Part shown: in pieces, positions 26,066 through 33,786 of the stretch
Numbering within the stretch: position 1 is the first letter of the stretch
How the letters are laid out: each line of letters begins with the position of its first letter
Source: Planctomycetaceae bacterium
Lineage (GTDB): Bacteria; Planctomycetota; Planctomycetia; Planctomycetales; Planctomycetaceae
NCBI GenBank assembly: GCA_020426325.1
Contig: JAGQQG010000061.1
Location: forward strand, 1 to 34,140
Direction of reading: 5' to 3'
Length of the DNA stretch: 34,140 bases
Made by a program: the position numbers and the translations under genes
The notes under the pieces: model-generated
The model's input: only the letters and a program-made list of their open reading frames with translations
Database searches by the model: none
What the model was told of the DNA's origin: nothing

Positions 26066-26071
26066 TACAAT
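26066..26071 (+). promoter_or_regulatory. Possible -10 box for the protease/RT operon
   Basis: TACAAT lies 25 bases upstream of the protease start codon, in the 148-base gap after repC. No good -35 box is seen at 17 bases, so the call is weak. Confidence 0.3.
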
Positions 26072-26096
26072 TGTCTCAACGACCAGAGGCAAATAA

Positions 26097-27002
26097 ATGA
26101 AGTTCAGTTGTGAGAATCGAGGCCCGGAGTCACGTGCCTTCATGGCCCGTTCTGGCATTGCCGTGCGTGAGCCGATCTCGCGGGTGACGATGCCACTGTT
26201 CAACGTCGCGGCAGGTCGACTTTGGGCAACGAGCGTCATGCTCGAAATCTGCGAGAAGTGCTTCCTCCTGACGGCAGCCCACATCTTCGATAAGTGGCCT
26301 TCTGGCCCCATCCCGATCAACATCACCGAAGGTCTCAACGGTGGATCGATCTTTCCGATCGGCGAGGCAACACTCCACCGTTCGCTGACTAAGTTCCCCA
26401 GCGATCGGCTGGCAGACGATCCCTTCGACATCTGTGTTTGCGACCTGTCCGACGAGGCCGCCAAGCGAGTGAAGGCTGGAGGGCGATTCCGGTTTCTCGA
26501 CCTGAGCGAACTCGATCCATGGGGCGAAGAAGAATTGCGAAGTTGGTACATGGTCTTTGGCTTTCCCGGCGAGCTGAACGAGAGGGAAGTCGCCCCGGGC
26601 GTACTTGGATCGAATGCCTGTGCCTATTCGACGTTCATCTACTGCGGCGAGCGAGGAAACATTCATTGGACTGATGCCGACCGAGGTGTCGGCATCCTCA
26701 TGGATTACGGCTCGAACACGACTCAGAACGACGCCGGTCGGTTGGTGCGGCCACCTGAGCCATACGGGATGAGTGGCGGCGGAATGTGGCGAGTAGCAGA
26801 ATACGGATGCAATTCGAACAACTGGAGTCTGGCGAACCTGAAACTGATCGGTATCCAGAGTGCTGCCTATACAACAGAGCGGGTACTTCGCGGAACTCGG
26901 ATCGAACATCACCTGGGGATGATCTACCGTGGCCATGAAGACCTTCGGCCAGCGATGGAATTGGCGTATGGCCAAGAGAAATGCCGACGACGGTTTGTGT
27001 GA
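26097..27002 (+). CDS. Trypsin-like serine protease linked to a reverse transcriptase
   Basis: Protein of 301 residues with the full chymotrypsin-fold triad: H62 in FLLTAAHIFD, D111 in DPFDICVCDL and S226 in GMSGGGMW. AGGs upstream (CCAGAGGCAAATAAATG) supports the ATG at 26097. There is no signal peptide or membrane segment, so it should act in the cytoplasm, unlike most secreted trypsins. The RT gene starts 68 bases after its stop on the same strand, and the pair probably forms one operon. Trypsin-like proteases act as effector modules in several phage-defence systems. I infer that this is the effector and the RT the sensor or synthesis part. Confidence 0.8.
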   Translation: MKFSCENRGPESRAFMARSGIAVREPISRVTMPLFNVAAGRLWATSVMLEICEKCFLLTAAHIFDKWPSGPIPINITEGLNGGSIFPIGEATLHRSLTKFPSDRLADDPFDICVCDLSDEAAKRVKAGGRFRFLDLSELDPWGEEELRSWYMVFGFPGELNEREVAPGVLGSNACAYSTFIYCGERGNIHWTDADRGVGILMDYGSNTTQNDAGRLVRPPEPYGMSGGGMWRVAEYGCNSNNWSLANLKLIGIQSAAYTTERVLRGTRIEHHLGMIYRGHEDLRPAMELAYGQEKCRRRFV

Positions 27003-27010
27003 AGTAAAAC

Positions 27011-27055
27011 TACGAGCTGAATTCCTTGGCTCGCTCACCCATAACTCAGCTCGTA
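27011..27055 (+). ncRNA. Hairpin between protease and RT genes, candidate structured RNA
   Basis: TACGAGCTGA (27011-27020) and TCAGCTCGTA (27046-27055) form a perfect 10-bp stem with a 25-base loop. It fills most of the 67-base gap before the RT start codon. Many defence RTs and retrons use a structured RNA encoded next to the RT. It could equally be an attenuator or an RNA-processing site, so the RNA-gene call is tentative. Confidence 0.4.
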
Positions 27056-27069
27056 ACCAGCGGTAATAC

Positions 27070-28614
27070 ATGAAGCTAGATCCGGCAGCCATCGAGTGGG
27101 CTATCAAGTCGCTAGACAAGCACGGCGATACTGACCTCTTCCCGAAGCCGGTCGAACTGAAGGCTCTTGCCGCCGATCTGGCCACTTCCGTCAAGGAGGT
27201 TGGAAACCTCGACATATCGCAACACCAGCCCGGTGCACCTCGGCGTTTTATCGTCCCCAAAGACGACCTGTCGTACCGCGCAGCTACTCAGCTTGATCCG
27301 CTGGACAGCGTCATCCTGACAGCAATGATGAAACAGTTCGGTGCCGGAATCGAGGCCCGCCGCATCTCAGCCGCCGATAAGATGGTCTTCAGCTATCGCT
27401 TCGGGCCGACTGCCGACTTCGAGATGTACAAATCTCGTGGAGCGTGGAATGACTTCTGGCAGCACTGTCTGAAGCTGTGCCAGCAGCACAAGTACGTCTT
27501 GTATGTGGACATCGCCGATTTTTACAACCAGATTTACCATCACACTATTGAGAATCAGTTGATAGAGTCGGGCCTACCGAACCAGGCTTCGAAATGGATA
27601 CTGAGGGTGCTCGAAAACGTTTCCGCTAAAGTGTCGCGTGGCGTGCCTGTCGGCCCATTTCCGGCACATCTTCTCGCCGAAGCGACGTTGATTCCAGTTG
27701 ACAACAGCCTCACAAGCCGAGGCATCACATTCGCCAGGTTCGTTGACGACATCGTCATCTTTACAAACGACGAGATGACGGCTCGCACCTGCCACTACCA
27801 AGTCGCGGAGATTCTTGACAAGCAGCAACGCCTCCATCTCCAGAAAGGGAAAACCCAGATCGTTCCGGCGGCTGAGTACGCGGCCCACTGCGGCAAGATG
27901 ATTGAAGATCGACCGATCAACGAACTCGAAAAGCAACTGCTCGCGATCATTCAAAAGTACGCGAAAGGTGATCCGTATAAGACCATCTCCATCACCGCCG
28001 TGTCGAAAGAGGACTACAAGTCCATTTCACCAGAGGCCGTGGAGAAGATCCTTGGTGACTATCTAGCCTCGGCGTTGCCGGATTACGTCCGACTGCGGTG
28101 GTTCTTGCGCCGATTGGCTCAGGTGGGTCACCCCGCCGGAATCGAATTCTGCATCAAAAACTTTGACCGGCTTGTTCCGGCTGTCAGCGATGTCTGCCAC
28201 TACTTTGCATCGGTCGGGGCAGGCGGAGCCAAGATCGACTGGCTGCGGATTGGCGACGGCCTGATCTCGCTTTTGGACAACGCACTGATTCAGTCCAACA
28301 ACTATTTCCAGATTTCCATTCTCTCGCTGTTCAGCCGAGAGCGGCAACTCGATCACACGGCTCGATTACTGGAGCGATTCCACTCCTCGTCGCACTATTT
28401 GAGAAGAAAGATCATCCTGGCCGCGGAAGCCGCGGGTATGGCCGATTGGCTACGAGAGCTGAAGGAAGAAGTGAAGTCGATGGACCCATGGACAAGGCGG
28501 GCTTATTTGTACAGCGCTCATTTACTTCCAAGCGAGGAACGAAAGTTTTTCCTTAAGTTCGTCGAAAGCGACAGCCTGCTTGACAAGGTGATAGTTGGCT
28601 GGGCAAAGAAATAA
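27070..28614 (+). CDS. Defence-type (UG/Abi-like) reverse transcriptase
   Basis: Protein of 514 residues. The RT domain covers about residues 60-270: motif A YVLYVDIADFYNQIYHH (D147), motif B GVPVGPFPAHLLAEATL, motif C FVDD (224-227) in place of YADD, and LHLQKGKTQIVP after it. The region KDDLSYRAATQLDPLDSVIL before motif A matches the style of UG/Abi RTs rather than group II introns. The C-terminal 230 residues are helical and HEAT-like, ending with SMDPWTRRAYLYSAHLLPSE, a feature of the same RT class. No maturase, endonuclease or retron-type VTG motif is seen. Catalytic aspartates are intact. Paired with the protease it may be a DRT-like anti-phage system. Confidence 0.85.
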   Translation: MKLDPAAIEWAIKSLDKHGDTDLFPKPVELKALAADLATSVKEVGNLDISQHQPGAPRRFIVPKDDLSYRAATQLDPLDSVILTAMMKQFGAGIEARRISAADKMVFSYRFGPTADFEMYKSRGAWNDFWQHCLKLCQQHKYVLYVDIADFYNQIYHHTIENQLIESGLPNQASKWILRVLENVSAKVSRGVPVGPFPAHLLAEATLIPVDNSLTSRGITFARFVDDIVIFTNDEMTARTCHYQVAEILDKQQRLHLQKGKTQIVPAAEYAAHCGKMIEDRPINELEKQLLAIIQKYAKGDPYKTISITAVSKEDYKSISPEAVEKILGDYLASALPDYVRLRWFLRRLAQVGHPAGIEFCIKNFDRLVPAVSDVCHYFASVGAGGAKIDWLRIGDGLISLLDNALIQSNNYFQISILSLFSRERQLDHTARLLERFHSSSHYLRRKIILAAEAAGMADWLRELKEEVKSMDPWTRRAYLYSAHLLPSEERKFFLKFVESDSLLDKVIVGWAKK

Positions 28615-28738
28615 ACGACGTCACATATCGTCCGAAGTGATAACACTATGTGAGCATCTGATTGACGGTCTGCTGCATTAGTAGTGATGTTTTTCCGAAT
28701 GCAAATGCGTCATGGCACCCAATGTAATTGAATGGTAC

Positions 28739-30784
28739 TTACGTCTTTTTCTTGGGGACAATGAGTGTCAGCATTTTGCCAGTGTACTGGAGATAGTGGC
28801 ACGGAACGCTCTTCAGAATGGTATCGAGCGTCTCTTTTTCTTCGCTGGTCGCCACGATGACCTGTTGCTTTGAATCTGCACATTTTGAAGCACGCTTCAA
28901 TAAGGCATCGAAGCTGAGAGTCTTCGTCCCTTGTTGGCGGGGCTCGTCGAACACCAACATTCCAAGGTGGTTCGTCTGAAATTTCCGATCGGTTTCCAGC
29001 ATACCGATGAGATAGGCCCAGATGATTCTGATCGTGTCGCTTGCAGATGTAAGTCCGACATCGTAATCGTTTCTCGAAGGGCGATAGCTTCCTCTGCTGA
29101 TGCTCATTTGGTCGATCGGAAAGCTACTGAATTGATACTCTTCGAGTTGCTGCGCGAACATAGTTTGGAGGTACGCGATTTTCTTATCATCCATGTCCGT
29201 GAGTCCGATGTTCGTCAATGATTTCAGACGTGTTTGAATTTCTGCCCACTCCTGCGACAGATTCTCAAAGGCGGTGTCAAAATCCGCAAACTCCTCGGTA
29301 ACCTCTTGAAGCGAAACAGCCGACTGTTCAAGAAGCAGGCGTTCCTGAATCGCTGCGGTAGACGGAACCTCGCCACCGGAATGAAGCGTCTGCTTCAGGG
29401 AGCGAACGGTCGTGTTCACGTCCGAGATCTTCTGCCGAATGGCAGTGAGTTGTCGTTCTTTGGCCTCAACGACGCCGTTCGCATCTTCGTGCATGTCCCG
29501 AAACGTCGCCATTTGGTCTCTGATGAAAAGGATATTCTCTTCGAGAGTCATCGGCGGGCTGGCATGCTCTTGCTCCAGCAGAACGTCTTTGATCGGTTGA
29601 TGACAGGTCGGACAGTTCCCGGAAGCGAGTTCAATTGGAACATTTCCGCCGCGATCCTCCACTTTCTTCGCGTCCTGGTACTTTCTGTAGTCCTCAGCGA
29701 GGGCTTGCAAACGCTTAAAGACGGAGTCCCGGTGAGCGCGTTCAGCCATCAAGTCCCGCGTCAGAGATTCCAGGCGGCTGGTGAGGCGAGAGAGTTCTTC
29801 TTCGGTTAACTGAAGATCTTCGATCGCCGACTGAGCAACCTGTTCCGCACGAGGAATTTCTTTTTCGTCGATCTCCTTCAAACGGGTTTGCAACGACTTG
29901 ATGCTTTCCCGAAGCGACTTCCAAGTCGTTCCATCAGTAATGAGCAATTCGGGCGGAGGCGTCGGAGGCCAAGTTGCTGTAGGGTCATCGGGAATCCCGC
30001 GAACGATAACGTGACTCGCCACAGTCACGGCTTTAGCTTTACGGGCTGTTGTAGTCCATTTTTCTTTCAACTGCGTTTGCTTCCGCTCATACTCTTGCTT
30101 ATCGATCGATCTCCGCAAGATGTCCAAGCTGAGCACGTATTCGGCACTACGCTTTCCCATTTCCATAATGCGGAGATACGTCGGCATTCTCGCCTTGATG
30201 TCCCGCCATCCGGTCATTTGGTCAACAAAGAAATAGGGAAAGATACATTCGAGGTACAGAGGGACAGTCTCGTTGTCCGCAGCAGGAATTTGAGGAAGTT
30301 TGTATCCGATGAACTCGGCGAGGAACCTGTGAAATCCTGATGGGTCCGTAGCTGCACCAGAGGTCCGAACATAGAAGTCCCGACGTTCGTATTCACCGTC
30401 TGGATTGGTCATGTAGGGACCAATCCATGTACGAACCAGCTGCCGGGAATCTTTGGGATTGCTCGACTCAACCTGCCGCTGAACCGTGATCCTTTGGCCG
30501 TCGCCGTTCTCGATCTCCATGCGGACGAACGACTCCACCACCGGGATCTCGCTTGTTCCGGTCATGATGTGCGTGCGCATCGCGTCGGGTAGTGGCGGCT
30601 GATGGCTGGGGCCGAGCATTCCCTCAAGACCGAGGGCGTAAAGAATCGACATAATCGCCGTCGATTTACCGCTCGTATTGGGAGCCCAAAGAACATTTAA
30701 GCCATCTTCAAAGGGAATAGTCGCGCCGAACCTGCCTTGTGCAGTCGTCACAGCCATTAGGAGTCGTCTGATTCGCAGGCTCAT
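28739..30784 (-). CDS. Rad50/SMC-like ATPase of an ABC-three-component system
   Basis: Protein of 681 residues. The Walker A is WAPNTSGKST (33-42) and the Walker B is GMLVFDEPRQQG (D613, E614), with SMC-type coiled coils between (about 290-370 and 420-545). At the coiled-coil tip is a CPTCH motif (C391, C394) like the zinc hook of Rad50. The protein starts one base after the stop of the previous gene. ABC-ATPases of this shape with a small middle component and a third protein form ABC-3C systems, which are predicted to be anti-phage. The ATPase should detect DNA ends or foreign DNA and trigger the third component. Confidence 0.82.
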   Translation of the reverse strand: MSLRIRRLLMAVTTAQGRFGATIPFEDGLNVLWAPNTSGKSTAIMSILYALGLEGMLGPSHQPPLPDAMRTHIMTGTSEIPVVESFVRMEIENGDGQRITVQRQVESSNPKDSRQLVRTWIGPYMTNPDGEYERRDFYVRTSGAATDPSGFHRFLAEFIGYKLPQIPAADNETVPLYLECIFPYFFVDQMTGWRDIKARMPTYLRIMEMGKRSAEYVLSLDILRRSIDKQEYERKQTQLKEKWTTTARKAKAVTVASHVIVRGIPDDPTATWPPTPPPELLITDGTTWKSLRESIKSLQTRLKEIDEKEIPRAEQVAQSAIEDLQLTEEELSRLTSRLESLTRDLMAERAHRDSVFKRLQALAEDYRKYQDAKKVEDRGGNVPIELASGNCPTCHQPIKDVLLEQEHASPPMTLEENILFIRDQMATFRDMHEDANGVVEAKERQLTAIRQKISDVNTTVRSLKQTLHSGGEVPSTAAIQERLLLEQSAVSLQEVTEEFADFDTAFENLSQEWAEIQTRLKSLTNIGLTDMDDKKIAYLQTMFAQQLEEYQFSSFPIDQMSISRGSYRPSRNDYDVGLTSASDTIRIIWAYLIGMLETDRKFQTNHLGMLVFDEPRQQGTKTLSFDALLKRASKCADSKQQVIVATSEEKETLDTILKSVPCHYLQYTGKMLTLIVPKKKT

Positions 30785-30785
30785 G

Positions 30786-31304
30786 TCAATTCCAGGTGAA
30801 AAGCGACTTCACTTGTTTCTGGCTTATCTTCGCTCCAATTTCCTTCAAAAACTGCTTTTCGGTGGTGAAGCAGTCATCCATCGCCTTGATTTCGGCGACG
30901 AGCTTATGCCCCCTGTCCGTAAGGATGACGCGATACGCACGGCCGCGTTTTTCATCCTTGTCTTCTATCAGACTCGGCTCCGTCTCATGATGGACAACAA
31001 GACCTTCGGCGAACGCGAATTGTACTGCACGATTGAGGCTCGGGTCATACCGCACGATGATGTCGTTCGGTGCCCGTTTGCCATGGATGAATTGCAGGAA
31101 AGCGGTTCGTGTCTCGGGTGACCGGATCGCCCAATTAAGAACGTGAATCTGCTCAAATCCTGCCTTGGCCCCACGGCATTGATTCAAAAGCAAGACCAGA
31201 ACGTGCATCCGCCACACGGGGCGCACGTCGCACGGCATGGGGACCGGTCGACGGACAAACGTGAAGGGTACATCAAGAGCGATTTCAAGCGTGAGTTCAG
31301 GCAT
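30786..31304 (-). CDS. ABC-three-component system middle component
   Basis: Protein of 172 residues. It contains VWRMHVLVLLLNQCRGAKAG, then EQIHVLNWAIRSPETRTAFL, the pattern I associate with ABC-3C middle components, and a winged-helix-like second half (RAYRVILTDRGHKLVAEIKA). It overlaps the preceding gene by 8 bases and ends one base before the ATPase gene. Its role is probably to bridge ATPase and effector. The call rests on pattern memory and gene order. Confidence 0.65.
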   Translation of the reverse strand: MPELTLEIALDVPFTFVRRPVPMPCDVRPVWRMHVLVLLLNQCRGAKAGFEQIHVLNWAIRSPETRTAFLQFIHGKRAPNDIIVRYDPSLNRAVQFAFAEGLVVHHETEPSLIEDKDEKRGRAYRVILTDRGHKLVAEIKAMDDCFTTEKQFLKEIGAKISQKQVKSLFTWN

Positions 31305-32223
31305 TGCCGTTCTCCGGAAAATCCAGCGGGCAAATCCCTAACCACAGTGCAACGGTTCCCCATGAGACAACGTCACGATCGGTTTGAAAGATGAACGGCA
31401 TTTCATGCTCAAGGGTTTTCGCGAATTCCTTACGTGTTTCGTTCAATCGCGTTCCCGGAATACGCGAGTCCAAAGGGCCTTCCGATTCGATTGATTCGCC
31501 GGTTGTCGAGATCAATCCCTGCAAGTCCTCCCATTGTGGCGGATAGAGACGTTCCAGACCCTTCTGGTAATTATCCGATCGAAGATGCCAGTTGAGAAGC
31601 CTTTCCCGATACGCATCCCGCTCCGCATCGCTGGCGTTCGGCATAGCTTTCTTGAGTTTTTTATCGATCATCTGCACGAAGTTCGGTTCCTGCGTTTTGA
31701 ATTCGATTACTTTATGGGCCGGGACCGGCTTCCCGTCGCCCTTCGGTAAACGAGGATCACGAACAATCAACTTCGCAGCCGGAAAGTCTTCGATTGACTT
31801 CACGTAAACATCGAACTTGTCGTCGATGAACGGCAGATTGAGCTTCCTGATTTCCTTCGCTCGCTTCTTCGCGTATTTCAAAACATCTTTGTCTTCAAAC
31901 TTGGGAACAAGCAATGTCCATCGTTTGAGTTTGCGATCCTCGAAGTAAGCGGTCCAGAAGTCTTCGTAAGTTTTCAGTTTGTTTAGATCGGTGTAAATCT
32001 TGTCTTTCTGCTTTTTAACACGCTGATCGGCATCCATGGTGTTTTGGTCCGCGTACGACTGGTATCCGTCACCGGTGTCGGCAACGCCTTCCAAGCCGCA
32101 ATCACCGTTACGGTCTGGAATTCTTTGGTACGATCCTCCGCGCAAACCGTGATCCATCGCCGCAAGCTCATTTGCGTACCGCTCCCACTCTTTTTCTTTC
32201 CAGTCGTGGGAGTCACCGAACAT
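31297..32223 (-). CDS. Putative nuclease-like third component of the ABC-3C system
   Basis: Protein of 308 residues from the ATG at 32223. The frame could start at 32313, but the added 30 residues would span a 19-bp palindrome and a promoter-like sequence, so I reject that start. Near the N-terminus is GDCGLEGVADTGDGYQSYAD (40-59), which resembles the D-E-QxK core of restriction-endonuclease-fold proteins, with Tyr (Y57) at the Lys position. Next comes a helical region rich in Lys (RVKKQKDKIYTDLNKLK). The C-terminal 150 residues are helical (DAERDAYRERLLNWHLRSDN) and unknown. A nuclease effector is inferred; the missing Lys leaves catalysis uncertain. Confidence 0.55.
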   Translation of the reverse strand: MFGDSHDWKEKEWERYANELAAMDHGLRGGSYQRIPDRNGDCGLEGVADTGDGYQSYADQNTMDADQRVKKQKDKIYTDLNKLKTYEDFWTAYFEDRKLKRWTLLVPKFEDKDVLKYAKKRAKEIRKLNLPFIDDKFDVYVKSIEDFPAAKLIVRDPRLPKGDGKPVPAHKVIEFKTQEPNFVQMIDKKLKKAMPNASDAERDAYRERLLNWHLRSDNYQKGLERLYPPQWEDLQGLISTTGESIESEGPLDSRIPGTRLNETRKEFAKTLEHEMPFIFQTDRDVVSWGTVALWLGICPLDFPENGNA

Positions 32224-32265
32224 CGCCGCACCATTTCTTCTCAACCCGAGAGTTGTCGAAGTCGT

Positions 32266-32294
32266 AAGTCTATCTGATAGACTTTGCTTGTCCA
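32266..32294 (-). promoter_or_regulatory. Promoter with 19-bp palindromic operator for the ABC-3C operon
   Basis: AAGTCTATC-t-GATAGACTT (32266-32284) is a perfect palindrome. On the minus strand TGGACA (32289-32294), a 16-base spacer and TAGACT (32267-32272) form a promoter-like pair. The palindrome overlaps the -10 box and spacer, an arrangement that fits repression. Confidence 0.5.
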
Positions 32295-32550
32295 ATTGAG
32301 CCAAACAAGTCATCGATGCATCTCAGCAAGCAATCAAAGACGCGTAATACAACCCTGTCAGTGAAACCTAGAATCGTACGCGAGGTAGCTGGAGCTTTCA
32401 GCCAATTCGCCTCAGTCCTATACTCGTCGGTCCGACACGCCAGATCAGTTTACAACTACGATTCACGTGTTAATACGTCGGCAAATGATAGGCAGCATTC
32501 ACACCTAAAATCCAACTGGATTACTTGAGTCTGGATACGCCATCCGATGA
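32295..32550. other. Non-coding gap between ABC-3C operon and integrase
   Basis: No credible gene. The sequence is AT-rich compared with its flanks. No tRNA or att repeat was recognised by eye. A core attachment site next to the integrase 3' end could lie here. Confidence 0.3.
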
Positions 32551-33561
32551 TTACGCATCAGCATCGTTTCGTCCTGCCACAGCTCGTTGGGCCTGTTGCC
32601 GGAGATACTCAGGGTTCTTGGCAATGTGGCTGTAGACTCTTGACACCATCGTTGGATCGCGATGACCCATCAGGTGAGCGACCGAAATTGGATCGACACC
32701 ACCACCGGTGAGCGCCTCTGTTGCCCAAGAGTGCCGCAGGCCGTAGGCGATGACACGAAACCCGACGTGCGTGCTGATCCGCGTCAGGCGACATTTGATC
32801 GCATCTTTGGTCCAAGGGTTTCCCTTCCTGTTGCGGAAGAGGGGGCCAGTCGGATGCTGTTTCGCGAGCCGGTTGATGATCTCTTGGGCCATAGGAACGA
32901 GGAATATCACGCGTGGTTCGATTTCTCCCTTGGATTCGTCAGCGGGGAAGATGATCAGATCCTTGATGCGATGTCTCGCTTCGACCGTGCGTGCCTCGAT
33001 CGGGCGGCATCCGGTGAGGTAGAGAAAATCCAGCAGATCATCAAACGGCGGCTCCGCATGCTGTTTGATCAGCTTCCATTGCTCCGGAGTGTAGAAGACA
33101 TCACGCCGTTTCCGTTTCGGCTTTTTCATCCCGGCAATCGGATTGCGGTCGATGTAATCCTGTTCCTCTGCCCAATTGAGCATCCGCAGCACAACACTCA
33201 CAGCATCGTTTTGCGTCGTGGTCCCAACGCCCAGACTTTCGTGCCATTTCGTGACATGATGAATCTTGAGCTGAGATGGTCGCATTCTTTTCCCTACCGC
33301 CCCGATGAACGATTTCAGGTATCGAAGATGCAAGGAATAAGTTCCTGGACGACGATTGGTCTCACACCAGTCCAGGTAGACCTGAGAAATCTTGTAGAGG
33401 GTCGTCAGCTCGTCGGTGTGGCGATCCTTGTCAGCCATGAGTTCGTGGAACTTCTGAAAGGCTGCTTCCTTGTTCCTGCCCAAGGGAATCTGTCGCCCAG
33501 CGATCGAGCAGTACCAACTTTGGGTCTGGGTCCGCAGATATGGCTTTGGCTGTCGCGGCAT
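32551..33561 (-). CDS. Tyrosine recombinase (phage-type integrase)
   Basis: Protein of 336 residues from the ATG at 33561 (MPRQPKPYLRTQTQSWY). The longer frame to 33648 adds an atypical N-terminus. The N-terminal SAM-like DNA-binding domain covers about 50-140. The catalytic domain shows R186 (TGCRPIEAR), K211 (ADESKG), box II YGLRHSWAT with R276, H300 (LMGHRD) and nucleophile Y310 (RVYSHIAK). The first box II residue, usually His, is Tyr. It should integrate and excise the mobile element. Its position at the right edge of the accessory genes fits an element end, although att sites were not found. Confidence 0.9.
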   Translation of the reverse strand: MPRQPKPYLRTQTQSWYCSIAGRQIPLGRNKEAAFQKFHELMADKDRHTDELTTLYKISQVYLDWCETNRRPGTYSLHLRYLKSFIGAVGKRMRPSQLKIHHVTKWHESLGVGTTTQNDAVSVVLRMLNWAEEQDYIDRNPIAGMKKPKRKRRDVFYTPEQWKLIKQHAEPPFDDLLDFLYLTGCRPIEARTVEARHRIKDLIIFPADESKGEIEPRVIFLVPMAQEIINRLAKQHPTGPLFRNRKGNPWTKDAIKCRLTRISTHVGFRVIAYGLRHSWATEALTGGGVDPISVAHLMGHRDPTMVSRVYSHIAKNPEYLRQQAQRAVAGRNDADA

Positions 33562-33786
33562 GACTTCGCTTTCGATTCGTGCATTGAAACGTGCATTTGC
33601 CTGTTCCAATGCTTTCGCCCAAATCGAAAAAGTCAACATTCTCCGCAAAAAGTAGGTCGGGACGACTGCCGCAGCTTTGAACCATGGACAACGGTGCGGG
33701 ACACGTATGTGACGTCGTTCTTCAGTCCGCGGCCGTGGTATTTGTCGGAACTGGCGGCGATCGCGGATGAGATGACGTAAGTCGCG

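Noticed and set aside
26130-27260. Long minus-strand ORF of 376 codons opposite the protease
   Set aside because: The opposite strand carries an intact serine-protease triad and a ribosome-binding site; the minus product is Ser/Arg-rich without a domain.
27070-28614. Group II intron or retron interpretation of the RT
   Set aside because: No maturase or endonuclease domain and no intron-like ends were seen; motif C is FVDD and the C-terminus is HEAT-like, which fits UG/Abi RTs better.
32662-33780. Long plus-strand ORF of 372 codons opposite the integrase
   Set aside because: It is the antisense shadow of the integrase, which has all catalytic motifs; the plus-strand product has no recognisable domain.
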